The notes under the pieces were generated by a model. It was not told the origin of the DNA. It ran no database searches and was given only the letters and a program-made list of their open reading frames with translations. A program made the position numbers and the translations under genes. From JAJPHW01 sp963771505 (GTDB lineage: Bacteria > Acidobacteriota > Terriglobia > Terriglobales > Acidobacteriaceae), in NCBI GenBank assembly GCA_963771505.1, contig CAVYTO010000002.1, positions 992,001 through 1,056,000 of the forward strand: a DNA stretch of 64,000 nt. Direction: 5' to 3'. How positions within the stretch are numbered: the stretch's first letter is position 1; every line of letters starts with the position of its first letter. This document shows positions 15,158 through 24,758 of the stretch, one piece after another.

Positions 15158-17049
15158 TAGCGGTCTCCCTGCGGCTCGCGAGGCGCTTGCGAAGCGCTGG
15201 TATCAGGGGACGCCTCGATCCAGAACACGCCGCCTTTCGAAATTGTGGGCAATGCATAAACGGTTCGCGGTCCTGCCACTTTGCCGACAACCTCGACGGT
15301 GTCGCCTAAAAACGGCAGAAACCGCCCTTTGCCCGAGGATCCACCGGGAACGGTAATGGTCACACCGGATTGCGGCGTCTGTACAGGATTCGATCCACCG
15401 CGCAGGCCGGCGAAGTTGGCAAGAAACACGTGAGTCTCGCCGTTCACAGAAGCGACCGATGTCGCAATCTGATGAGACGCTTGAACAGTGATGGCGCTAT
15501 CGCCAAGTGCCGCGAGAAATTCGGCAGGCGGCTGTTCGCTGGCCTTTAGAAAATCATGCTGTAGAGCCGCGCTGTAGGCCTTACCGGGACAATCCGCGAA
15601 ATGGACGACATTGGGGGCCGATTCCAAATGGGTGGCGTCGTTGCCGGTGATAATCAGTTTTCCGCCAGAAGCGACATATCTCTTCAGCTGGGCAGACTCG
15701 TCGTCATTCATGATGCGAACATCGGGGAGGATCAAATCCGGCCCCTGAAAGTCAGCAATCGTGCGCGGAGTCACAACCTGAAACTCGAAATGCCTCTGCA
15801 TCAGCAAAATAAGGATTCCGCGGTAAGACGCTATAAAGTCTTTGGCGAAATAATTCCTGGTTTGCGGTGAAAAATATATTCCGACCGGATGAATGGGCGT
15901 CCGAGGAGAATAGAGAGTGCGTTCGTTGGCGCGAATCCACGCGAATATTTGCTTGCGCGTAGCGTCGTCATTCGATCCTGCCATCGAATGTCCGGGAGCG
16001 TCCCAGAAGTTTGCCCCGGCCATCACTTCGGACATCGCGAGATTCATCATCGACTGCTTGAGATCGACTTGCTTATCGCCGTCCCATGAATAATTCAGGA
16101 TCCAGGTCGGCTTTCCTTGGGCGAATGCCCGAAACGATTGCATCCCTGCTTGATATGCGAACCAGTCGAACGGAGTTCTGGACGAGGCCATGTGATCGCC
16201 TTCGCCGAACTCATATTCGTGGGTGATCGCATCTGCCACCTGGTAGAGACTGTAGACATCAGCGCCGACGCGTACTGCTTCTTCTTCAATCCCGGGATAA
16301 ATTTCCGGAATTGTTTTGATGGCAGGATTCACAGCCTTTGCGGTTCTGTCGATTTCGGCTACGAAGTCAGTAATGGACGTGATCCGGAAATCGACCCACT
16401 TGCGGAAGTTTGGATCGGAGAAATCTCCAAGCTTTAAGTCTTTTTTGGCGTCGAGCCCGGTTTCCCGCTTGAACGCAGCGACGGTGTAATCGTCGAAGCT
16501 GGCCCAGGTGTTCTCCCAGCCATCGAAATGTGTCATCCAGTAAGGGATGTCCACATAAATTCCGTCAATGCCCGTCGCCGCGATCTGGCGTATGCGCTCC
16601 ATATAGAGCCTGCGCCATTCCGCGGCGTACGGACTCACCCAAACGTCTTCGTCCCCCGGCTCAATCCAAAACGCGGAGCCGCCGCCGAACACCGCCGGCT
16701 CTCCTGTGATCTTTCGCTGTAGCCAATCGGGATGGTCTTTCGCCAAGGTGTGTTCGGCTTTATCGCCATGCGCAGTAATGCACTCGGTACCAGCCACATA
16801 AACAAAAGCATGGTTGCCGGCCTTGTGCGCTGCCTCTGCGAGGGCGCGAATGGCTTTGAGTTTCCCTTCAGGATTCAGAAAGCTCTCGTAACGGCCTTCG
16901 ATGTCGTTGTCCACTTCAATTCCGGACACGCCGTCGGCAGTCGCGCTGGAGACGATCTCTTGCGCATTCCCCGACTGTAGGCCGTAGGCGCCGATGCGGA
17001 CAGTGTGGGTCCAATCCGTCGCAGGTGATTGAGCAGCCGCGGGCAACAT
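15157..17049 (-). CDS. putative secreted glycoside hydrolase (TIM barrel plus GATase-like domain)
   Basis: From the ATG at 17049 the protein is 630 residues. The same frame runs upstream to a CTG at 17097 that adds KFDKLIPALAVSALA and completes a signal peptide. That CTG overlaps the TonB receptor's TGA, so initiation by coupling at CTG is plausible. The N-terminal half resembles a (beta/alpha)8 barrel; GIDGIYVDIPYW (160-171) looks like a catalytic-barrel strand with an acidic residue. Residues about 385-470 (VGIYFSPQ ... GGKLIITG) resemble the trimerisation domain of beta-galactosidases. CAZy family not assigned; GHL6- or GH114-like folds are possible. Confidence 0.65.
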   Translation of the reverse strand: MLPAAAQSPATDWTHTVRIGAYGLQSGNAQEIVSSATADGVSGIEVDNDIEGRYESFLNPEGKLKAIRALAEAAHKAGNHAFVYVAGTECITAHGDKAEHTLAKDHPDWLQRKITGEPAVFGGGSAFWIEPGDEDVWVSPYAAEWRRLYMERIRQIAATGIDGIYVDIPYWMTHFDGWENTWASFDDYTVAAFKRETGLDAKKDLKLGDFSDPNFRKWVDFRITSITDFVAEIDRTAKAVNPAIKTIPEIYPGIEEEAVRVGADVYSLYQVADAITHEYEFGEGDHMASSRTPFDWFAYQAGMQSFRAFAQGKPTWILNYSWDGDKQVDLKQSMMNLAMSEVMAGANFWDAPGHSMAGSNDDATRKQIFAWIRANERTLYSPRTPIHPVGIYFSPQTRNYFAKDFIASYRGILILLMQRHFEFQVVTPRTIADFQGPDLILPDVRIMNDDESAQLKRYVASGGKLIITGNDATHLESAPNVVHFADCPGKAYSAALQHDFLKASEQPPAEFLAALGDSAITVQASHQIATSVASVNGETHVFLANFAGLRGGSNPVQTPQSGVTITVPGGSSGKGRFLPFLGDTVEVVGKVAGPRTVYALPTISKGGVFWIEASPDTSASQAPREPQGDR

Positions 17050-17093
17050 CGCAAGTGCTGAGACCGCGAGCGCCGGAATTAGTTTGTCGAATT

Positions 17094-20000
17094 TCAGAAT
17101 TCAAACCTCGCGCCAAACTGCATGCGCCGCGGATTCGCGCCGGACGCGGTGGATGTTATGGTGCCAAAGCTGAGATCGCCCACGTTGTAAGCCGTATTGG
17201 GCGGAGCAAAACGCGGGTGGTTGAAGAAGTTGAACATCTCAGCTCGAACCTGCAACTTCATACCCTCACGCGGCGTGAATTCTTTGTAGAAGCTCGTGTC
17301 GAAGTTGTGAATGCCCTCGGTGCGCAGATTGGAAAAGTAACGGGGAGCGTCGCCGGGCATTTGATCGCCGGGATCGGCAAAGCAATTTGAGTTGAGATAC
17401 GGCTGCTGCGTAACCGCCGCTTTGTCAGCGCTGATGCCGGTAAGTCCGCCGCAGAGAACGTTGGGGCGCTGGTTGCCATCTTGCAGGCGGCCGCCATTGG
17501 CGATGGAGATGGGCAGCGGTTGACCGCTCTGCTCGGAGACGATGGTGGAAGCAGCCCATCCGCCAATCAAAGCGTTGCTAACGCGGTTCATGTCGCGGCC
17601 AATCCAGCGGTCTCTGCCGACGGGGATGTCGAAGATGACGGCAACCGCAAGGCGATGAGTTGCGTCATTTGCACTGATACCGTGTTCCCTGTTCAATCGA
17701 TCCAGTTGCTGAGGATTGCCGTTGTTCAGAGTGCCAACGAATGCATTGGCACCGATAGAAGAATCGTCAGTAGATTTCGAGAGCGTGTAGTTTCCTTCGA
17801 AGCTGACATAGTGCGTCGTACGTTTTTGGAAGCGGATTTGCATCGAGTGGTACCACGAGCTGGCTTCGAGCAGAGGCAGGCCCTCGAAGTTGCCGTCGAA
17901 TTGCGGATACGGACGCAGCAGATTTACCTGAGGAATTGTCGGCTGGTTGTAACGCGAATCGGGCTCGTTGAAAACTCCAGCAGGGCCTGCAATCAGGCAC
18001 CCGACACCGTTGAAAAGAGTGCAGAACGGATTGGCAACCGGATTCGCCAAATAGTTACTCACGCAACTATCGGCATCGCAATTGGGGTCAAGTGCGTGCT
18101 GCTGTGCGGACACTTGAGCCAGCAGTGAAGATGAAATGTAATTGCGGTTACGTGTGCTTGCGTATCCGCCCCACGGCAGATGAGTGCTGCGGTTCGCCGA
18201 GTAGTCGACGCCGATCACCAACTGGCTCGGCAACAAGCGCTGAATCCCAAGATTCCACTGGTAGATGTCGGCATTCCGAGCTTGCGTCGTTCCCAAGTCG
18301 TTTTGATTGATGTAGCCCCACTCAGCCAGTGGGCCATACGTCCGCCCTTGCGGCGGAGTCACGCCGCCGTGAAATGGGTCAGCGAGCGTTGCATCTCGTG
18401 TCGTGAAGTTGTCGTTTGTGAAGAACGCTGTGGCCGTCTTGCGAAACGCGGTTCCAGTGTATTGGAAGTTGGTGGCTACGCTCAGGCCGTAATAGACACC
18501 CGCGCCACCGCGAACTACGGTGTTGTTATCAAGTTGGTAGGCGAAACCAAGTCGCGGGCCGAAGTTGTTGCGGTCCACGGGGACGCTCCGATTGCTGCCA
18601 TTCGGAAATAGCGTCGTGCCCTGTAATGGTGCGGTGATCGGAAGCCCAGGAACGGTGACGCCACTGTTGCCAGCGAAATTGCTGAACTGGAGCTGGTTGT
18701 GACGTTCATTGTAGGGCGTGCTCCACTCATAGCGCAGACCCAGATTCACCGTAAGTTTGGGAGTGACTTTCCAGTCATCCTGAAAGTAAAAGCCGGTTTC
18801 CTTCGACTTCGTGGCGACGGACGGATAAATGTTTAGGATGCTGCTGTTGTCAGGAAATCCAAACAACAGGCTGGCAAAGGGATTGCCCTGAGTGCCGTTT
18901 TCAGCATTTGTGTTGGGAGTGTCGGAGGTGACGTCGTCAGTAAAGTTGAACAGTCCCGTGGGATTCGGCGGCTGGAAAAAATTGTTATAGAACAGGCGCT
19001 GTTCGCCACCAAACTTGAAAAGGTGATTGCCTGAGACGATCTCGACCTTGGAGGAGTAGCTGAAAAGGGTGTGGGCGAACTTTGTGTCGATGCAGCATTG
19101 ATCGTACAGACTAGTCCAGGGTGAATTGCCAGAAATCTGGATCGTGGGAACGCGGTCGAACCCATTGGCCGCAAGATATGAGGGAAATCCAACGCTCGTG
19201 AGGCTGGGCAGATTGTTGGTGCTAATTTGCTTGGCGCGGTCAACGCTGGCGCGACTGCTCCAGATGATCTTGGGCGTCAGGGTCCAGGAATATTCGAGCG
19301 ATACGTTTTCAATGTTGATCGGAGCGCTGCCGATGCCGTCTCCGCTGGGGCCAAACTCGCTGTCCCCGAAAAGCGAGGGCGTACTGGAGTCTGCGTGGGC
19401 ATGGCTAAACCGGCCCGCAATGCGCTGACTGTCATTGATCAGATGGTCCACTTTGATGTCGAACTGGTAGCCGGGCGCATGGGATATCGAGTTCAGTCTG
19501 AAATTGTTGAACTCCCCGGGCAGGTTTGGCTTTGGATAAAGATTGATGACGGCTTGGCCAACTTTGTCGATCTCGTTGGCCGGGATGATGTTGCCGGGCA
19601 CGGCGGGGCGCGTGCAGGTCGAGGAGCCAGACGGGACGGTGCATTGCAGGGGATCGAAGATTGGATTCGATGCTTGCGAGAAATCGCCGGTGCGCTCGGC
19701 CAGTGTAGGAACTGAGGCCAAATAATTGATGGGCTCGTTGTCGCGCACTTTTTCGAAGTCCACGAAGAAGAACGTGCGGTCTTTGCGAATCGGGCCGCCC
19801 ACCGAAAATCCATATTGGTCCCGGACGTGGTCTGGTTTTAGCCCGGGCGCGGGATTGAAGAAGTCGCGGGCATCGGTGCCGGAGCGTTGCAGAAACCACC
19901 AGCCGCTGCCGTGAAATTTGTTGGTGCCACTTTTCAGCACCATGTTGACGACTGTGCCGCCGTTGTTGCCAAACTCCGAAGAGAAGCTGTTGCTCTCGAC

Positions 20001-20684
20001 CTTGAATTCCTGAATGATTTCTACGGACGGTTCGTAATAGACATTTGTGGTCGCGCCTTCCCCCTGCTCGGGAGCGCTGATCAAAGCTCCGTCAATCCGG
20101 ACCTCGGCCGTAGCGTTGCGCTGCCCGTTGGACACGAAGTTGGTGCCGGAAGGGTACGAGTCCGCTGTACCGCTTCCCGCAGTTTCGGTCACACCCCCTG
20201 CCAGAAAAGCCAGTCCGAAAAAACTGCGGTTATAGAGCGGGATGTCTTTCACATACTCATTGGTGATATCCGTTCCCAATGCTGCGCTTTCTGTATCGAG
20301 CAGCGGGGCCGTGTCTTTGATTTCCATCTCAATCGCTGCGCTGGCGGGACGGACGGTGAAGTTGAGCGTGGCATCTTGGTCGACCGCAAGCACAACTCCC
20401 TTCTGCTCGATTACCTGAAAACCGGCAGACTCAACTTTGACCACATACTCCGAGGGTCGCAGTCCGCGCAGGCTGTAGATGCCGGAGGAATCAGTGGTTG
20501 CCGATCGCGCCTGATTGGTTCCGACATCGGTGATGGTAACTTTTGCTTTCGCTACAACAGCGCCGCTGCCATCCTGTACGAGTCCACGCAATTGAGCCGC
20601 GTAACTGGTTTGGGCAGACGCAGGGCGCTGGACCGAGAATGCAACAAGAATTGCGGCGAGCAAATAAAAAACGGTTCTCTTCAT
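17094..20684 (-). CDS. TonB-dependent receptor, Oar-like
   Basis: A 1,196-residue outer-membrane protein. Its order is signal peptide (MKRTVFYLLAAILVAFSVQRPASAQ), carboxypeptidase-regulatory-like domain (about 30-110, GLVQDGSGAVVAKAKVTITD), plug domain (about 130-270), then a long beta barrel ending in ARFEF with terminal Phe. The ATG at 20684 starts the signal peptide; a longer frame from 20738 would only add a polar leader. Probably imports the oligosaccharide processed by the coupled hydrolase. It is divergent from the DeoR regulator, with a shared 160-base promoter region. Confidence 0.9.
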   Translation of the reverse strand: MKRTVFYLLAAILVAFSVQRPASAQTSYAAQLRGLVQDGSGAVVAKAKVTITDVGTNQARSATTDSSGIYSLRGLRPSEYVVKVESAGFQVIEQKGVVLAVDQDATLNFTVRPASAAIEMEIKDTAPLLDTESAALGTDITNEYVKDIPLYNRSFFGLAFLAGGVTETAGSGTADSYPSGTNFVSNGQRNATAEVRIDGALISAPEQGEGATTNVYYEPSVEIIQEFKVESNSFSSEFGNNGGTVVNMVLKSGTNKFHGSGWWFLQRSGTDARDFFNPAPGLKPDHVRDQYGFSVGGPIRKDRTFFFVDFEKVRDNEPINYLASVPTLAERTGDFSQASNPIFDPLQCTVPSGSSTCTRPAVPGNIIPANEIDKVGQAVINLYPKPNLPGEFNNFRLNSISHAPGYQFDIKVDHLINDSQRIAGRFSHAHADSSTPSLFGDSEFGPSGDGIGSAPINIENVSLEYSWTLTPKIIWSSRASVDRAKQISTNNLPSLTSVGFPSYLAANGFDRVPTIQISGNSPWTSLYDQCCIDTKFAHTLFSYSSKVEIVSGNHLFKFGGEQRLFYNNFFQPPNPTGLFNFTDDVTSDTPNTNAENGTQGNPFASLLFGFPDNSSILNIYPSVATKSKETGFYFQDDWKVTPKLTVNLGLRYEWSTPYNERHNQLQFSNFAGNSGVTVPGLPITAPLQGTTLFPNGSNRSVPVDRNNFGPRLGFAYQLDNNTVVRGGAGVYYGLSVATNFQYTGTAFRKTATAFFTNDNFTTRDATLADPFHGGVTPPQGRTYGPLAEWGYINQNDLGTTQARNADIYQWNLGIQRLLPSQLVIGVDYSANRSTHLPWGGYASTRNRNYISSSLLAQVSAQQHALDPNCDADSCVSNYLANPVANPFCTLFNGVGCLIAGPAGVFNEPDSRYNQPTIPQVNLLRPYPQFDGNFEGLPLLEASSWYHSMQIRFQKRTTHYVSFEGNYTLSKSTDDSSIGANAFVGTLNNGNPQQLDRLNREHGISANDATHRLAVAVIFDIPVGRDRWIGRDMNRVSNALIGGWAASTIVSEQSGQPLPISIANGGRLQDGNQRPNVLCGGLTGISADKAAVTQQPYLNSNCFADPGDQMPGDAPRYFSNLRTEGIHNFDTSFYKEFTPREGMKLQVRAEMFNFFNHPRFAPPNTAYNVGDLSFGTITSTASGANPRRMQFGARFEF

Positions 20685-20844
20685 GTATTGGCCTTGTCGC
20701 GCTAGCGAGTGGGAACTTTCGTATTCTTTTGCTTGCAATCTTTTAGTTCCGTTTCAAAGGGAAGTCAAGCAAAATCGACTGCGGCAATTTGATTTACAAA
20801 TTTGCGCTTTCCAAGATACAAAGAATGCAGCACATGGAGCCTTC

Positions 20845-21606
20845 TTGCTCAACGAAGAACGAAGAAGAGCGATAGTCGAGCAGGTCAATCGGGACGGGCG
20901 CGTCCTGGTTGCAGAACTTTCTGCCCGATTTCGAACGTCGCCGGTCACCATTCGCAAAGATCTGGAAATTCTCCATTCGGTTGGCCGGTTGCATCGGACC
21001 CACGGCGGCGCTCTACCCGCACAAGATGGCGCGCTCGACGACCCAACGCTGCGCGAGAAAGAAAAACTTCACCGCAAAGAAAAGCTTCGCATCGCCACCG
21101 TGGCCGCGCAGCGCGTCAAAGAAGGACAGGTGGTGATCCTTGATTCCGGAACCACGACGACCGCGATCGCCCAGGCTCTGCGCCATTTCAATCATTTGAC
21201 CATTGTTACCAACGCCTTGAACATCGCCGCTGAGCTCGCGGGAACCGCTGTAGAAGTCATCCTTACCGGAGGTACTCTTCGTCGGAACTCGTTTTCTCTA
21301 GTGGGGCCGATCGCGGAAGAGACCCTGCGGCGTTTGAACGCTGACGTCCTATTTTTGGGAGTGGACGGCTTCGACGTGCATTACGGGCTCAGCACTCCGA
21401 ATTTACCCGAAGCCAAAGTGAATCGCGCCATGATGGATATCGCGAGGCTCAGCATCGTGGTATGCGATTCCAGCAAATTTGGACGGCGTAGCCTGTCGCT
21501 GATTGCTCCGACCACCGCGGTGCATGAAGTGATCACGGACCGTGGCGTTGCGAAATCCGACATTGCCGCACTTAAAAAAGCCGGCGTTGCAGTGACATTG
21601 GCCTAA
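20845..21606 (+). CDS. DeoR-family transcriptional regulator
   Basis: A 253-residue regulator. N-terminal DeoR helix-turn-helix (LVAELSARFRTSPVTIRKDLEIL, with the THGGAL end of the signature), then the phosphosugar-sensing domain (ILDSGTTTTAIAQAL ... VFLGVDGF-like VLFLGVDGF). TTG at 20845 is taken as start because GGAG lies 6 bases upstream and family members begin at NEERRRAI; the frame is open further upstream but reads as non-conserved residues. Likely a repressor of the divergent TonB-GH-agaS operon and of the kinase/galactosidase genes, relieved by a sugar phosphate. Confidence 0.85.
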   Translation: MLNEERRRAIVEQVNRDGRVLVAELSARFRTSPVTIRKDLEILHSVGRLHRTHGGALPAQDGALDDPTLREKEKLHRKEKLRIATVAAQRVKEGQVVILDSGTTTTAIAQALRHFNHLTIVTNALNIAAELAGTAVEVILTGGTLRRNSFSLVGPIAEETLRRLNADVLFLGVDGFDVHYGLSTPNLPEAKVNRAMMDIARLSIVVCDSSKFGRRSLSLIAPTTAVHEVITDRGVAKSDIAALKKAGVAVTLA

Positions 21607-21661
21607 GGGCCCGACTTTCCGCCTCTCGACAATACCCTTAAAACGATATAAAACGAAAGCA

Positions 21662-22619
21662 ATGGAAACCGGGGAAGCTGGTAAGAAATTCGATGTCACA
21701 ATTGCTGGAGAATTGAATCTCGACTTGATTCTTTACGGTTTGCCGGAGACTCTTCCGCCAGAACGCGAACTGCTGGCCAACGGAATGACTTTGACATTAG
21801 GAAGTTCGTCGGCAATTGTCGCGCACAATCTTGCAGCTCTAGGAAGCAGGGTCGGGTTTGTTTCGTGTGTCGGCGGCGACCAGATGGGACAGACTGCTCT
21901 GGGTCGGCTGAAACAGATCGGCGTTGATGTGTCGCAAGTCATTGAGTCACAAACCGAGCAGACCGGATTATCTGTGATTCTTCAGCGCGAAGGCTGGCGG
22001 ACTATTTTGACCTATCCAGGCACGATCTTCTCTCTAACATTGCACCACCTAAATCAGGATTATCTGGCTTCATCGCGTCACTTCCATCTGTCGTCGTTTT
22101 ATTTGCAGAGAGAATCTTCGTCCCGATGTGCCGGATCTGTTCGCCAAAATGAAGACTGCGGGGCTGACTGTGTCGCTCGATTGCAACGATGATCCCGAGG
22201 ATCAATTTAAGCAAGGAATCGAAAAAGCATTGAAGCATGTCGATATTTTCTTCCCCAATGAGCGGGAAGCGATGCGCATTACCGACACCACGGATTTAGA
22301 CGCTGCGTTGAATCGGTTGGCTGACATGGTCCCGACCGTCGTCGTCAAAGCGGGATCGAAGGGCGCAATTGCGCGTCGCGGAACCGAAGTGTTTCGATCC
22401 CCCGCGCTGAGGGTTGACGCGGTGGACGCGGTCGGCGCAGGGGACAGTTTCAATGCTGGTTTTCTGCATGCGTTTGTGCGAGGAGCGAAAATGGAGGAAT
22501 GCCTGCGGGCTGGAAATGTAGCGGGTGCGCTTTCGGTTACCCGTGAGGGCGGAACTGAGGCATTTCGGGACGTAGAACATCGCGAGATGTTCCTGCGCGA
22601 ACACGGAGGGCAGCGTTGA
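21662..22619 (+). pseudogene. PfkB-family sugar kinase, frameshifted
   Basis: Two frames together encode one PfkB kinase. The first (21662 to about 22110) has the GELNLDLIL start and the sugar-binding region up to HFHLSSFYLQ. The second (from about 22113, RPDVPDLFAKMKTAG) runs to the stop and holds the intact catalytic signature DAVGAGDSFNAGFL. A single extra base around 22106-22113 (AGAGAGAA tract) separates them; removing it restores SSFYLQRNLRPDVPDLF. Predicted to phosphorylate a tagatose/galactosamine-type sugar. It ends by overlapping the start of the galactosidase gene (GTTGAGG). Either genuine decay or a sequence indel. Confidence 0.8.
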
Positions 22620-24716
22620 GGTTACTTCATTCTTTAAGGTGGCTTGTCTTTGCGATTCTGTTGTGTGCGCCGCTGTTTGGGCAAGTTCCATCGCAGCCCA
22701 AGTCGCCAGCCACGCCTTCCCACAGTTTGGCTGCGCCCGTAGCGACCATCGAAAGTTCCGACTTGCGAATTGAGTTCGATGGGAAATTGCATACCCAGGT
22801 GATCGCTCGCTTTGGTGGGAGAGATGTCCCGCTAGGACCATTTTCGGCCTCGGAAACCATCACTGCTGAGAAGAACCAAATTTGGAAAGACTTTGCTTTC
22901 GTCTCTCAATCGCGCGATCGTGTTGCGGACGGTTTCGGTAAAGGCGAGCGCTTACTGGTAAGCGGAACGTCTGGATCGCTCGCCAAGTCTGTCTCAGTCG
23001 TTATCTATGACGACTTCCCTGCCATCGCGCTGTTTGACGTGACTTACACCAATCGCGGATCCACGCCGATCGAAATCAGAAACTGGACTAACAATTCCTA
23101 CAGCATCAACGCACAACCGAAAGCCGGCGAGCCTGCTTTCTGGTCCTACCAGAGCGGTTCCTACGAGAAGCGGCCGAACTGGGTTTTACCGCTGCATCCC
23201 GGTTTTACACAAGACAATTACCTCGGCATGAACGCAAGCGACTATGGCGGCGGAACGCCCATCGTGGACGTGTGGCGTCGAGATGTTGGTATTGGAGTTG
23301 GGCATGTCGAACCGGGACCTCGGCTGGTCTCGCTTCCAGTCGCCATGCCGGATGCGCGCCACGCGCACATGGCCGTCGTTTACAAGCACGCCAAGACGCT
23401 TGCACCCAGCTGAGAGTTTTCATACGTTCCGGACGTTCGTGACGGTTCATCAAGGCGACTATTTTCAAACCCTGACAACTTACCGCAACCTGATGGCGAA
23501 GCAAGGATTCAAGATGGCTTCGGCGCCCGAAAGCGCTTTCGGCGCAATCTGGTGCGCATGGGGATATGGCAGAACCGTTCAACTCAAACAGGTTTACGAC
23601 ACGCTGCCAACCGCAAAACAAATGGGCTTTACCTGGGTAACGCTTGACGATGGGTGGCAAAACGACTACGGCGACTGGCAACTCGATCCAAAGAAGTTTC
23701 CGAATGGCGATGCCGACATGAAAGCTCTGGTCGATCGCATCCATCAGGAAGGATTCAAAGCGCAGCTTTGGTGGTCGCCGTTAAATGCTGAGGCCAAGTC
23801 GAAACTGCTTCGCGACCAGCCCGATCTCGCTCTCGAAAACCGTGACGGATCAAGGCGCAAGATTTCCTGGTGGAATTCGGATTACCTCTGCCCCGCTTTT
23901 CAACCGGTAGTTGAGAATCAGGAAGCGCTGGTCCGCAAGATACTTGTCGATTGGGGATTTGACGGCCTCAAACTGGACGGCCAGCACATGAACGCAGTGC
24001 CGGCCTGTTACAACCCCGCCCATCACCACAAGCGTCCGGAAGAATCGGTTGAAGCCATGCCCGATTTTTTTCGCGCTCTCTACGACACAGCGCAAAAAGT
24101 GAAGCCCGGAGCGTTGGTTGAATTCTGCCCTTGCGGTACGTCGTATTCATTCTTCACCATGCCGCACTTCAACATGTCGGTTGCGTCCGATCCGGAAAGT
24201 TCTTTCCAGGTGCGCTCGAAAGGCAAGACGCTGAAAGGTTTGATGGGCGACGACATTCCCTACTTTGGCGATCATGTCGAACTCAGCGATCACGGAGACG
24301 ATTTTGCTTCCACAATGGGAGTGGGGGGCGTAGTCGGCACCCAGTTTGTGCTTCCGTCGCTTGTCACAAAACATGGGAAGTTCGACCTGACGCCTGAGCG
24401 AGAGAAAGCATTCACTAAGTGGGTGTCTCTTTACAAACAGAAAATGATCTCGCGCGGCGAATACCTCGGATCGCTTTACGACATCGGATTCGATAAGCCT
24501 GAGGCGCACGCGATCCGCAAAGACAAGAACATGTACTACGCTTTTTATGCGCCGCAATGGAATGGGTCGGTAGAGTTGCGTGGTTTGGGACAAGGAACGT
24601 TTCACGTCGTGGATTACGAGAAGGGGAAGGACTTGGGTACGGTTCAAGGCCCGACGGCGAAACTGAATATTCGATTCGCGCGGCATTTGTTGTTGGAAGC
24701 GAAACCGGCGCAATGA
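22616..24716 (+). pseudogene. GH36-type alpha-galactosidase, frameshifted
   Basis: The first frame (22616-23413) encodes a signal peptide and an N-terminal beta domain. The second (from about 23402 to 24716) encodes the catalytic barrel with the GFTWVTLDDGWQ strand, AQLWWSPLNAEAKSKL, and GLKLDG with the candidate nucleophile Asp. Removing one C from CCC at about 23403-23405 joins KTLAP to AESFHTFRTF and restores one protein of about 699 residues. The family includes alpha-galactosidases and alpha-N-acetylgalactosaminidases; an AgaS gene nearby makes the latter attractive. Nothing else in the frame looks degraded. Confidence 0.8.
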
Positions 24717-24722
24717 AAGAAC

Positions 24723-24745
24723 CCGCCCGGGCTGGGCCCAGGCGG
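24723..24745. terminator. bidirectional terminator hairpin
   Basis: CCGCC/GGCGG and GGGC/GCCC stems separated by a single C/A mismatch and a TGG loop lie in the 42 bases between convergent genes. A weak A-rich stretch precedes and follows. Good position for termination of both transcripts. Confidence 0.5.
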
Positions 24746-24758
24746 AAAGCTGCAACAA

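Noticed and set aside
17481..20705. Long plus-strand frames opposite the TonB receptor
   Set aside because: Shadows of the minus-strand receptor gene with no domain and biased composition.
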